Shown piece after piece: positions 9,624 through 19,600 of a stretch of DNA of 64,000 nucleotides (positions are counted from its first letter, which is position 1; the number at the start of each line of letters is the position of its first letter). The stretch is from positions 3,658,001-3,722,000 of the forward strand of contig OY762824.1 in the NCBI GenBank assembly GCA_963666465.1, given 5' to 3'. Below the pieces are notes generated by a model. The model saw nothing but the letters and a program-made list of their open reading frames with translations, was not told the DNA's origin and did no database searches. Position numbers and translations under genes: made by a program. This stretch comes from VXYL01 sp963666465. GTDB taxonomy: Bacteria; Pseudomonadota; Gammaproteobacteria; Pseudomonadales; Azotimanducaceae.

Positions 9624-10994
9624 ATGGCGAGACGCGTGAGTTCCCCGTCCAGCAACGCCTACGTTGGGCCCGATGACATCTGGGAGGTCAGCCGCCGCCT
9701 ACGGTTGGACGAGCCGTTGAACGGTGAGAGCGACCCACGATGGGTGGACACCGCAGAAGCCAGGGGGTCCTACAACCTGCATCAACTGTACCGGTCGCTG
9801 GGCGTGGACATGACCAAGTCGTCCGGTCAACGGTTCCGGTCGCAGACACCTAGCGGCTACTACCTGTTCTGCGGTCACCGCGGTTGCGGCAAAAGCACAG
9901 AGCTCAGGAGAATTCACGACGACCTTCATGCGCCGGACCTCTACTACGTCATCTTCGCGGATGCCGCGCAGGAACTGGACGTCAACAACCTCCGATACCA
10001 CGACATCCTTCTTCACCTCGCCGGGAAGCTCGTTGAACGCCTGGAAAAAGACGACATCCGCATCGAATCCGTACACCTCGGGAAGCTCGAAGAGTGGTTC
10101 ACCGAGCGCGTCGAGCGGCACGACACCACGCGCGAGTTCGCAATGGAGGCGAAGGCGGGCGCAGCAGCAAGCGGAGGCCTGCCCCTTTTCGGCAAGCTCT
10201 TCGCAAGGATCAGCAGCGCATTCAAAACCAACTCCACCTACAAGGAAGAGTTGCGACGAAACCTGCAGAATTACTTCACGGACTTCGCGGATGCATTCAA
10301 CCACTTGATCGAAGCCGCAACGGAAGCGGTTCGCGCCGCCAGCAAGGGCCTCCAGATACTGTTCGTGGTTGACGGTGCCGACCTGCTTCGGGGCGACGAT
10401 GCCGACGCCCTGTTCGTGAGCGACGTGCATCAACTCCGACAGGTGCGTGGCATTTTCCTCTACTGTGCGCCCATCCATTTGGTCTATCAGAGCGCTGGTA
10501 TCCGCCAGAACTTCGACCATGTCTTCAGGCTGCCCATGGTCAAAGTAGCGGACGTCGACGGCTCTCCGAACGAAATCGGTCGCGCCACGATGCGCAATAT
10601 CCTGCACCGACGTGCTTCGCCAGACCTATTCGATCCCGGCGTGGCGGACCTGTTGATTGAGCAAAGTGGCGGCCACCCACGGGATCTCCTGCGGTTGCTG
10701 CAAAATGCGTTTCGACATGCCGAGAAGGACCGCTTCGATAGGGAAGCGGCAGAGGCCGCCGTGGAGGAAGCCGCCACCGAGTTCCGCCGAATTCTGGTCA
10801 CCGAGGACTATCCTGTCCTCGCTGAGATCGACTCGAGCCTCGAAACCCCACCGCACAATGAGCGTGTCCGTGGACTGCTCTATAACCTTGCCTTGCTGGA
10901 GTACAACAACTACTACTGCCGCTGCCATCCCGTGATTCGGCGTATCCCTGCCTTCGTGTCAGTGCAGATGGCCCGCGCTAGTGACACAAGCTGA
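9624..10994 (+). CDS. P-loop ATPase (AAA/STAND-like), partner of a TPR protein
   Basis: The product is about 456 residues long. Walker A is GHRGCGKST near residue 84 and Walker B is ILFVVDGADLL near residue 250. A conserved GGHPRDLLRLLQNAF element near residue 350 looks like the sensor or winged-helix part of STAND-type ATPases. The ATG at 9624 is preferred; an in-frame ATG at 9591 would add 11 residues with no better ribosome site. The gene overlaps the following TPR gene by 14 bases, so the two are co-translated. I infer a split NLR-like sensor or effector ATPase, but no catalytic effector domain is visible. A general regulatory ATPase remains possible. Confidence 0.75.
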   Translation: MARRVSSPSSNAYVGPDDIWEVSRRLRLDEPLNGESDPRWVDTAEARGSYNLHQLYRSLGVDMTKSSGQRFRSQTPSGYYLFCGHRGCGKSTELRRIHDDLHAPDLYYVIFADAAQELDVNNLRYHDILLHLAGKLVERLEKDDIRIESVHLGKLEEWFTERVERHDTTREFAMEAKAGAAASGGLPLFGKLFARISSAFKTNSTYKEELRRNLQNYFTDFADAFNHLIEAATEAVRAASKGLQILFVVDGADLLRGDDADALFVSDVHQLRQVRGIFLYCAPIHLVYQSAGIRQNFDHVFRLPMVKVADVDGSPNEIGRATMRNILHRRASPDLFDPGVADLLIEQSGGHPRDLLRLLQNAFRHAEKDRFDREAAEAAVEEAATEFRRILVTEDYPVLAEIDSSLETPPHNERVRGLLYNLALLEYNNYYCRCHPVIRRIPAFVSVQMARASDTS

Positions 10995-12639
10995 ACCGGC
11001 GGCAACCTGGAGCCTCCTCTCCGAACACTCCGGCACATTCCTGCGGCTCCAACGGATGCTCGACAGTCGCCGTTCGTTTACGCTTTGCTTCCTCGCATAT
11101 TCGGACAGCACCTACCGCGACTTGGTGGCCGACTTCCTGGAGGAGCGGCTCGCGGCCAAGGTCCGCGTAGTCATTCACCCGAATACCCACAACGGAACGG
11201 AGGCACTGTTCGACGAGCTTGGCGTGGACCCGGCCGATGGCCCCGCGCAGCTTGCAGGATTGGAATATTGGCCGGCTGGCATCGACGACCTTCTCACGCG
11301 ACTGAACTATCGTAGGGGTGCCTTGGCCGATCGGTGCCCCCGTCCGCTGCTTGTTTGGATTCCCTCGCTGCAACTCCGCCGTCTTGCCACCGCCGCCGCT
11401 GATCTCTGGGCATGGCGCTCCGGCGTCTTCGACTTCAGTTTGCCGCCACATGATGCGGATCAGCAGGTTCGAGTTTCGCCGCCGATTGACCGTCGAAGCG
11501 CGGCAGCTCCCCGACGCATGGAGCGTATCGCCGAACTAGAGCGGTACCTCCGTGATCGAACCGAATGGCGATCCATCGATGTGGCACTGGCGCTTGAGCT
11601 AGGGGACCTCCGGCGCTCCTTGGGCGAGGTGGAGACGGCGGAGTCCGCGTACCGAGATGCGACGACCGCGCTCAAAGGCCTAGACGATCGCCGCCAGACG
11701 GCCATCGCCCAAGGACGGATTGCCAACATGCTAGAGGCACGGGGCGAACTCGATGAAGCGCTGCGCATCCGCACGGAAGAGGTGCTGCCCGTCTACGAAC
11801 GGCTCGGCGACGTTCACTCGCTGGCCGTGACCCAAGGCCAGATCGCCGACATCCTCCAGGCGCGAGGCGAACTGGACGAGGCGCTGCGCATCCGCACGGA
11901 AGAGGTGCTGCCCGTCTACGAGCGGCTCGGCGACGTCCGGTCGCAGGCCGTCGCAAAGGGGGGGATCGCCGACATCCTCCAGGCGCGAGGCGAACTGGAC
12001 GAGGCGCTGCGCATCCGCACGGAAGAGGTGCTGCCCGTCTACGAGCGGCTCGGCGACGTCCGGTCGCAGGCCGCCGCAAAGGGGAAGATCGCCGACATCC
12101 TCCAGGCGCGAGGCGAACTGGACGAGGCGCTGCGCATCCGCACGGAAGAGGAGTCGCCGGTCTACAAACGGCTCGGCGACGTTCACTCGCTGGCCGTGAC
12201 CCAAGGCCAGATCGCCGACATCCTCCAGGCGCGAGGCGAACTGGACGAGGCGCTGCGCATCCGCACGGAAGAGGTGCTGCCCGTCTACGAGCGGCTCGGC
12301 GACGTCCGGTCGCAGGCCGTCGCAAAGGGGGGGATCGCCGACATCCTCCAGGCGCGAGGCGAACTGGACGAGGCGCTGCGCATCCGCAGGGAGGAAGCGC
12401 TTCCCATCTTTGAACAGCTCGGCGACATGCGTGCGTGTGGCATCACACGAGCTACGATCGCTGAGATACTCGTCGCCCTTGGTCGGGTCGACGAGGCCGT
12501 GGAGGTCTACGAGCGTGACGTGCTGCCCAGTCTCCAGAGCACGGGGCTGTGGGCCGATGTTGAATCCGTGGTCACCCGCCTCGAAACGCTCCGATCGAGC
12601 GAAGGAGGTTCCGCCAAGGATTTGCCAAGCCAACCGTGA
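10981..12639 (+). CDS. Tetratricopeptide-repeat protein with near-identical 41-residue repeats
   Basis: The GTG start at 10981 lies inside the end of the ATPase gene. Residues 1-170 form a globular domain of unknown function with the block DRCPRPLLVWIPSLQLRR and DLWAWRSGVFDF. Residues 175-240 start the helical repeats. From base 11707 seven consecutive 41-residue units follow, most reading close to IADILQARGELDEALRIRTE. The unit is a TPR, known for protein-protein or peptide binding. Units 2-3 and 5-6 are virtually the same DNA, so the array has recently expanded. Its coupling to a P-loop ATPase suggests the repeats sense a partner that triggers the ATPase. No membrane segment is seen. Confidence 0.8.
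   Translation: MTQAEPAATWSLLSEHSGTFLRLQRMLDSRRSFTLCFLAYSDSTYRDLVADFLEERLAAKVRVVIHPNTHNGTEALFDELGVDPADGPAQLAGLEYWPAGIDDLLTRLNYRRGALADRCPRPLLVWIPSLQLRRLATAAADLWAWRSGVFDFSLPPHDADQQVRVSPPIDRRSAAAPRRMERIAELERYLRDRTEWRSIDVALALELGDLRRSLGEVETAESAYRDATTALKGLDDRRQTAIAQGRIANMLEARGELDEALRIRTEEVLPVYERLGDVHSLAVTQGQIADILQARGELDEALRIRTEEVLPVYERLGDVRSQAVAKGGIADILQARGELDEALRIRTEEVLPVYERLGDVRSQAAAKGKIADILQARGELDEALRIRTEEESPVYKRLGDVHSLAVTQGQIADILQARGELDEALRIRTEEVLPVYERLGDVRSQAVAKGGIADILQARGELDEALRIRREEALPIFEQLGDMRACGITRATIAEILVALGRVDEAVEVYERDVLPSLQSTGLWADVESVVTRLETLRSSEGGSAKDLPSQP
11707..12567 (+). repeat. 123-bp tandem repeat array encoding TPR units
   Basis: Seven in-frame units of 123 bp start at 11707, 11830, 11953, 12076, 12199, 12322 and 12445. 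The segment around 11812-12180 is repeated nearly identically 369 bp later, meaning a three-unit block was duplicated as a whole. The first and last units are the most diverged, as expected for an array growing by unequal recombination in its middle. Confidence 0.9.
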
Positions 12640-12936
12640 GACCGGTTCGAGACGCCTTCGTAGTCGAGCGGGCGACTCGTCCTCTCCCGGCTAGAGATAC
12701 GGTTTCGCCGCGCCCGAATGCACAGCGCCAGGACCTACCCGCGTCATTTCGCAAGCCGTTTCCGACAGCGGGCCGCCACTGCGGTTAGCGCCGTGCCTTA
12801 TACTCGACGAACCTAGAAGATGCCCCGGCACGATGGTCATGCACGCAAGTACCGCCGCGTCCGAGCCGTCCACTGCGACATGGTTGTCGGTGGGAGGGTG
12901 CGTCACGCCGCAAAGCCCAATGGAGAAGAAGCCACC
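12640..12936 (+). promoter_or_regulatory. Spacer with possible promoter for the DUF499 cluster
   Basis: About 300 bases separate the TPR gene from the DUF499 gene. A TATACT hexamer at 12799-12804 is a plausible -10 box on the + strand, but no good -35 is evident. An in-frame ATG at 12820 precedes the preferred GTG start. A purine-rich GGAGAAG about 9 bases before the GTG at 12937 is the best ribosome-binding site. Confidence 0.35.
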
Positions 12937-15900
12937 GTGCTGACCATCAAACAAGCGTGCGTTCGCCGATGCTCCGATCCTTCGTATCGGGACACCGTGC
13001 TCGACCTCACGGACTTGGCTCAGGAACGCATCAATCCGGTGAAGTTCTTTGCCGAGAACTACGTCACGGAAGGCATGCAGACGCTGCTCACGGAAGGCTT
13101 CCGGCGGCTGGAAGGCAAGACGACGCAAGGTGTCTTCAAGCTCACGCAGGCCATGGGCGGCGGCAAGACGCACAACCTGCTCGCGCTCGGCCTGCTTGCT
13201 CGGCATCCCGAGATTCGTTCAGGCGTCTTGGGCAGCTTCTATGAGCCAGATGCCGACCTCGGGCGGGTGCGAGTCGTGGCGTTCACCGGGCGAGAGAGCG
13301 ATGCACCGCTCGGGATCTGGGGCGCGATCGCCGAACAGCTAGGCAAGAAGCAGCAGTTTGCGGACTACTACTCGCCTCTCGCAGCCCCTGGTCAGACCGC
13401 ATGGATCGAGCTGCTCCGCGGCGATCCCCTCCTCATCATGCTGGACGAATTGCAGCCGTACCTCGTCAACGCCGCGGCGAAGAGCATTGGCCATTCGGAT
13501 CTGGCGACCGTCACCACAACTGCCCTGTCGAACCTGCTGGTTGCGGCTGGGCGCGACGAACTGCGCAATGTCTGCGTCGTGATCTCCGACCTGAAGGCGT
13601 CGTACGACGCCGGCGGCACCCAAGTCAACGCAGCTCTGACCAACTTCGAGAACGAGACCGGGCGCACTGCCATGCCCGTCGAACCCGTCCGCATGAACAC
13701 CGACGAGTTCTACCACATCCTCCGCAAGCGCATATTCAAGCAACTGCCCGAGCAAGCCGCGATCGACGAGGTCGCGCAAGGTTATGCACAGGCGGTTCGG
13801 GATGCGCAGCAAATGGACGTGACCAATGCCTCTCCGGAACAGATGGCCGCCAACATCGCCATGTCCTACCCCTTCCACCCTGCAATCCGCGACCTATACG
13901 GTCGCTTCCGGGAAAACCAAGGATTCCAGCAGACTCGCGGTTTGATCCGGCTGATGCGGATCGTGGTCTCCCGCATCTGGGAGTCGGACCGCGATCCCTT
14001 CCTCATCGCCAGCCACGAACTCGATCTCGAAAGCCGAGAGACGCTCACCGAAGTCAACCAGATCAACCCCACCCTCGAAAACGCGATCGCCAAGGACATC
14101 GCGTCGAACGGCAACGCCGTTGCCGAAACCATCGACGGTAACCTCGGCACTGGCGAGGACGCCCAAGACGTCATGCGGCTGCTTCTGGTCGCCTCTCTCG
14201 CAAACGTACCCAATGCGGTCAAAGGACTGACGATCCCAGAGATCGTAGCGAATCTTTGCGCGCCGGGCCGCGACGTGGCGAAGCTCCAGAACGATGTCAT
14301 CAGCAGGCTCGTCACGGCCGCTTGGTATCTGCATTCCACCAGCGATGGCAGGCTGCATGTACGCAACGTGCAGAACCTCGTCGCTCGAGTAACGACCACG
14401 GCCGGCGCCTACGTTCGCGACCAGGCAACCAAGGAACTTCGGGAACGGCTGGTGGAGATGTTCGACCCGACCGAGGGATCGTGCTATCAGCGCATCCTGC
14501 CGTTGCCGGCCATCGATGACATCGAAGTCCAGCCGGATCGCGTTACGCTCGTGGTTGCCGATCCGCACGCCAACGGCCTGCATCCCGACTTGGGCAAGTA
14601 CTACGAGCAGCACACCTACCGCAACCGCCTTTGCTTCCTCACCGGCCAGCGCGCCTTCGACTCGTTGCTCGAACGCGCCCGCGAACTCAAGGCCATTACA
14701 CAGATCATCCAGGAGATGCACGAGGAGGGCGTCGGCGACAGCGACGTGCAGATGCAACAAGCGCGAGACCAGCTTCTGCCCCGGTTCCTCGCGCAGTTCC
14801 ACAGCGCCGTTCGAGAGACCTTCACCACGCTCTACTATCCCACTCGCGACCGGCTCTCGAAGGTCGACTTCCTCATGGAGTTCCGCGAGAACCACTACAA
14901 CGGTGAGCAGCAGGTGCGCGAGGCGCTTGAAGGGAAGCAGAAGTACACCACGGACATCGACGGCGACACGTTCCGAAGCAAAGTGGAAGCGCGGCTCTTC
15001 ACGCAGCAGTCCATGCCTTGGTCGGAGGTCAAGCGTCGCGCGGCCACTTCGCCGATCTGGCAATGGCACCATCCGGACGCCCTTGAGGCCCTGAAGGCGG
15101 CCTGTGTCCACAAGGACATATGGCGCGAGGAGGGCAGCTACATCAACAAGGGGCCGTTCCCGAAGCCCCCTACGGAGGTGCGCATCCAGGAGCTAGGCAG
15201 GGACGATGACACGGGCACGACGAAGCTGCGCATCCACCCGGTCAACGGCGACACGATCTACATGGACCGTGGCGCGCCGGCAACGCCGGCCTCCGAGAAG
15301 ATCGAACGCGACATCGAAATCAGCGACCTGCGTGCTTCGTTCCTGGCCGTGGACTCAACCGGCGAACACGAAACCGGCGATCCCGTCGAGTGGACCAGCC
15401 GCATAACCCTTAAGTCACGCGAGTATCTCGACGGTGACCGTCGCATGTTTGAGTTGCGCGTCGCTCCCGCGGCACAAATCCGTTACACGACAGACGGGGC
15501 AGACCCCAAAGTTTCCGGCGGAATCTACGACGGTCCGTTTGAGGTTCCGACCGGCACCCGCATCGTCCTTGCCATTGCGGAGCAAGACGGAATCGAATCG
15601 GAGAGCCACCGGCGCGAGATTGCGGAGGAAGCCGTTCCCGAGCCCATCGACCCGAGGAAGCCCGCAATCTGGTCGCCGTCCACGAGCATTGAGTTCACGA
15701 CCACTCGAACCTCCTACGGGCTCATCGCACGGCTCGAGAAGTACTGCGGCAGTGCAGGCGGACTGACCTTCAACGTCCAGGCCGGAGAGACGTGGAGCGA
15801 ACTCAACCTCTCCGCGGGTGTGGAGCTCGATTCCGACCACATCGAACGCACCGTCGAAGTCCTGCGGGGGCTCGTTCCAGACGGCGACGTGTCCATCCGT

Positions 15901-15993
15901 GCCCAACGCGTTCGCTTCGACACCGGCCAATCGTTCCAAGACTACATGGCGGACACCAAGACCGACTACAAGCGCGACGAGGTGGAACAATGA
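12937..15993 (+). CDS. DUF499 AAA-like ATPase, defence-island type
   Basis: The protein has 1018 residues from the GTG at 12937, chosen because GGAGAAG lies at the right distance and the product then begins MLTIKQAC, the usual family start. An in-frame ATG at 12820 would add 39 unlikely residues. Walker A is AMGGGKTHN (about residues 71-79) and Walker B is LLIMLDEL (about 164-171). The middle holds conserved ATPase blocks, and residues past 800 look like an immunoglobulin-like beta module (IRYTTDGADPKVSGG). DUF499 proteins (COG1483) are predicted large ATPases that travel with DUF1156 methylases and DUF3780 proteins. Here the next gene overlaps by ATGA. I infer a motor or regulator of a DNA-modification-linked defence complex. 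Confidence 0.88.
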   Translation: MLTIKQACVRRCSDPSYRDTVLDLTDLAQERINPVKFFAENYVTEGMQTLLTEGFRRLEGKTTQGVFKLTQAMGGGKTHNLLALGLLARHPEIRSGVLGSFYEPDADLGRVRVVAFTGRESDAPLGIWGAIAEQLGKKQQFADYYSPLAAPGQTAWIELLRGDPLLIMLDELQPYLVNAAAKSIGHSDLATVTTTALSNLLVAAGRDELRNVCVVISDLKASYDAGGTQVNAALTNFENETGRTAMPVEPVRMNTDEFYHILRKRIFKQLPEQAAIDEVAQGYAQAVRDAQQMDVTNASPEQMAANIAMSYPFHPAIRDLYGRFRENQGFQQTRGLIRLMRIVVSRIWESDRDPFLIASHELDLESRETLTEVNQINPTLENAIAKDIASNGNAVAETIDGNLGTGEDAQDVMRLLLVASLANVPNAVKGLTIPEIVANLCAPGRDVAKLQNDVISRLVTAAWYLHSTSDGRLHVRNVQNLVARVTTTAGAYVRDQATKELRERLVEMFDPTEGSCYQRILPLPAIDDIEVQPDRVTLVVADPHANGLHPDLGKYYEQHTYRNRLCFLTGQRAFDSLLERARELKAITQIIQEMHEEGVGDSDVQMQQARDQLLPRFLAQFHSAVRETFTTLYYPTRDRLSKVDFLMEFRENHYNGEQQVREALEGKQKYTTDIDGDTFRSKVEARLFTQQSMPWSEVKRRAATSPIWQWHHPDALEALKAACVHKDIWREEGSYINKGPFPKPPTEVRIQELGRDDDTGTTKLRIHPVNGDTIYMDRGAPATPASEKIERDIEISDLRASFLAVDSTGEHETGDPVEWTSRITLKSREYLDGDRRMFELRVAPAAQIRYTTDGADPKVSGGIYDGPFEVPTGTRIVLAIAEQDGIESESHRREIAEEAVPEPIDPRKPAIWSPSTSIEFTTTRTSYGLIARLEKYCGSAGGLTFNVQAGETWSELNLSAGVELDSDHIERTVEVLRGLVPDGDVSIRAQRVRFDTGQSFQDYMADTKTDYKRDEVEQ

Positions 15994-16655
15994 ACGCAGC
16001 ACCACCCGTCAGACAGCCCACCAAGCCGTTGGGATTCGGCTTCCAGCCAAACGAATCCGAGCATCACTTCGTGGTCACGATTCCGGGAGGCAACCGCAAG
16101 GAGGTGCTTGTCGCCGAGCACCTGAGGTTCGATCCCGACCGTCCTCCCGTTCCCTTGGGCGTCGGGGTCGAGGACGCCAGATTCCGAGTGACCCTTGCCC
16201 GTCCCAAATGGGACGCAATGGCCGATGAAATCCGAGTCGAGTTCAACCGCCGGCTGAAGAAACAAGGCTTGCCAACCGGGCGCTGGAAGCGGGGCGACAA
16301 CTTCGTCACACGCCTTCTCGGCAAGGAACTCACGCTGCTCGGATGGGCGGTGGAGGATGCCGATCCCGCCCTCATTCCCACCGCCATCAAGAACTGGCTC
16401 GGACTTGCGCCAGAAGAGCGCTGGTGGCTGTTCACCATGACCAACGCCGCAACCGGCCATGTGCTGCACGGCAGGAACAAGGGATGGCGCAAGGCCGTGC
16501 GCTATGCGTTGACGGAGAATCCGGTCATCGAAGCCCAACGCGACCGCAATGCCGGCGTGTTCGAGCTAGTGGCGACCGGGGAACGGAAAGCAGTTTCGCG
16601 AACGGGAACCATTGGCAGGGCCGGTCCTGCGGCGGCGAGACGAGTCGAGGGTTGA
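15990..16655 (+). CDS. DUF3780 protein
   Basis: This 221-residue protein begins MNAAPPVRQPTKPLGFGF and includes the family-like block NESEHHFVVTIP near residue 23, with a tryptophan-rich centre (WWLFTMTNAATGHV). DUF3780 has no known biochemical activity; what is known is its constant association with DUF499 and DUF1156 genes. The ATG overlaps the DUF499 stop (ATGA), and the following methylase starts 3 bases after its TGA, so the three form one translational unit. It has no signal peptide or membrane segment. A structural or adaptor role in the complex is only an inference. Confidence 0.88.
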   Translation: MNAAPPVRQPTKPLGFGFQPNESEHHFVVTIPGGNRKEVLVAEHLRFDPDRPPVPLGVGVEDARFRVTLARPKWDAMADEIRVEFNRRLKKQGLPTGRWKRGDNFVTRLLGKELTLLGWAVEDADPALIPTAIKNWLGLAPEERWWLFTMTNAATGHVLHGRNKGWRKAVRYALTENPVIEAQRDRNAGVFELVATGERKAVSRTGTIGRAGPAAARRVEG

Positions 16656-16658
16656 CCC

Positions 16659-19600
16659 TTGCCAGCCCAAATCGCCCTTGCGTACCAAGAACCCGAAGCA
16701 AGGGAGCCTAAGCTCCCCGCGGCACCGAGCTTCATCGAAACGCAGTTCCCCATATCGAAGCTCTCCAAGGAGAGTTACAAGGAACGCAAGGCCAACTACA
16801 GCCAGACCTTGACCGGCCTCGGCAAGTGGTGGGGCCGCAAACCGCTCATCATGGTGCGGGCCATCATCCTTGGCCTCCTGATGACGGCATCGGACGATCC
16901 AGCCAAGGACCGAGAGGTGTTTCTCGCGTTGCTAACGATGGACGCGGAGGGCCTGCGCCGGCGCAAGCGCCGCAACATCCCGCTCAAGGAAGTGTATCGG
17001 CACCTGTCACCAGCCGAGCGCCCGTCGTGGTTCGAGCCTGACACAAACCCAGATCGACCGAAGCTCAAGAAGGGCACGAAGGCAGCCGATCGGATGCGCC
17101 TTCAGATGCTCGTCTTCGAGCGCCTTGGCTATGACGACAAGCTGAAGTGGTGCGTCCGTCCCGAGCAGGTTGACGGACCATCGGCCGAGGCTTGGCAGGC
17201 GATTAACGAACACCTCGGCACGCGCGCCTCCAGCCTGCCGGAAGTCGTGCGCGAGCTAGGAGAGCGGCGGTTCGGCCACGTGCCTCGGATCGGCGACGCG
17301 TTCTGCGGTGGCGGCAGCGTGCCGTTCGAGGCCGCACGAATCGGTTGCGAGGCGTTTGGATCGGATCTGAATCCAGTGGCGGCGTTGCTCACGTGGGGAG
17401 CGCTCAACATCGTGGGTGGCGGGGAGGAGGTCGCCAAAGAGGTAAGGGCCGCCCAAGAGAAAGTGTTCTATGCAGTGGATCGGCAGGTGACGGAGTGGCG
17501 CATTGAGCACAACGAAGTCGGTTGGCGAGCGGACGCCTTTCTGTATTGCACGGAGACCATCTGCCCAGAGTGCGGCTGGCGTGTTCCCTTGGCGCCGAGT
17601 TGGTTGATCGGCCAGAAAACGCGAACCATCGCGAAGCTCGTCGAGGTCCCCAGCGAGAAGGCATTTCGCATTGACATTCAATCCGGCGTGGGCCCAGACG
17701 CAATGGAAGCGGCAGACGCTGCTGGAACGGTTGGCGATTCACGGCTCAAATGTCCGCGCTGTGACGGCGACAGTTCTACCTCTATGCGTGCCATTCGCGG
17801 CGATGGCACGGGACAAGGTGGTCGTGGCGCCGGGCTGCGACGATGGCAGGGCGATGATCTGGTGCCTCGATCCGACGACGTATTCCAAGAGCGCCTTTAT
17901 TGCGTGCGCTGGCGGCTACCACCGTTGGACACATTGTTGTGGGCAGAGCAACTAGGCGATGCTCCTCCCGTGCCAGATTGGGTGGATCTCCGAGCGGCAA
18001 TCGAGGCGCTGGCCAGTTTGCTTCCGCCCCAAGAACGGCGGAAACTCACGGAACTTCGAGCGCGTGATTGGCTTGAGGAAGATCGGACGCTGGAGGAAGC
18101 GGAGAGACACCTCGATGGGTTGAAGAAGCGCGGGCGGCCACACCGAGAGTCTCGGCCGACAGCACAGCGTGTGAAAGAGCTGCGGATTTCGGTGACGGCC
18201 AGGGCGGGGCAACTCCATGACTTGGTAAAACGGTTGCCGCCAGCGGTCTATCGAGCGACCCACGAGTCCGACCGGGCGCGCGAGGCGGAAGCTCTCGCGT
18301 TGCTGAATGAGCGGTTCGCCACTTGGCAGGCTCAGGGCCACCTTCCGAACCGCCCTGTCGTCGCAGGGGACGAGACCGCAAGGCTGGTGCATGAACGTGG
18401 CTGGACGCATTGGCATCACCTCTTCACCCCTCGTCAGCTCCTGATCCACGGCCTGTTTGCGGAAGCATCAGCAGCCGGTACGTTTACGCTTGAGGCCAAA
18501 GTCGCTTGCCTACTCAGCATCGGCCGGATTGCCGATTGGAACAGTAAACTCTCTCGGTGGTGGACAGACCGTGATCACGAGAAGGTAGTTCAAACGTTCA
18601 GCAATCAAGCCTTGAATACATTGGCGAATTTCGGGGGACGGGGCATGAATGCGCTCCGGGACTCTTGGCTGCAGAAACTCCCAGATGCGCGTGTCGAGGG
18701 TCCATCGGCAACAATGCCCGCCGATGTCAGGTCCATCGAAGGGACAATGGACGTGTGGGTGACGGACCCGCCCTACGCGGACGCAATCAACTATCACGAG
18801 CTATCTGAGTATTTCCTGGCTTGGTACGGGAAGCGGCTCACCGATCTGTTCCCTGCTTGGTACGCAGACAGCAAACGCGCCTTGGCGGTTCAAGGTGCTG
18901 CAGGAGACTTCCGTGCAAGCATGGTGGACTCCTATCGGAAGCTGGTCAACAGGATGCCGGACGACGGTGTGCAAGTCGTCATGTTCACTCACCAGGACGC
19001 CTCCATTTGGGCCGATCTGACTCTGATTCTCTGGACGGCGGGGCTACGAGTCACGGCCGCGTGGACCATAGGCACAGAAACCCCGTTCGGTGTCAAGCAA
19101 GGCAACTACGTCCAGGGCACCGTGGCGATGGTGCTCCGCAAGCAGGACTCCGACGAGACGGCGTTTTCGAACGAGGTGGTTCCCGAGGTCGAAGCCGAAG
19201 TCGAGCAACAACTCAACGCCATGCGTGGCCTAGACGACGGCGAAGACCCCAATTTCTCGGATGCCGACTACCAACTCGCCGCCTATGCCGCGGCGTTGCG
19301 GGTGCTGACCAGATACGCTTCGATCGAAGACATCGATGTCGGCCGCCAGCTTGCTCGCGAGCGCACCGACGACGAGCCCAACCCCATCGAGGCGATCATC
19401 GAGGACGCGGTACGCACCGCCAGCAACTTCCTCATACCCGACGGCCTGCCCGACTACCTCTGGCGACGCCTTGCCGCGGAAGAGAAGCTCTACCTGAAAG
19501 GCGTGGAGGTGGAAAGTCACGGTGACTATCGAGCCGGCGTTTACCAGGAATTCGCACGCGGCTTCGGCGTCCGCGACTACCGCTTCCTCCTTCGAACGGG

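Noticed and set aside
11707..12567. Regular 123-bp repeats that could look like a CRISPR or minisatellite array
   Set aside because: They are in frame, encode TPR helices and have no spacer-like unique sequence between constant repeats.
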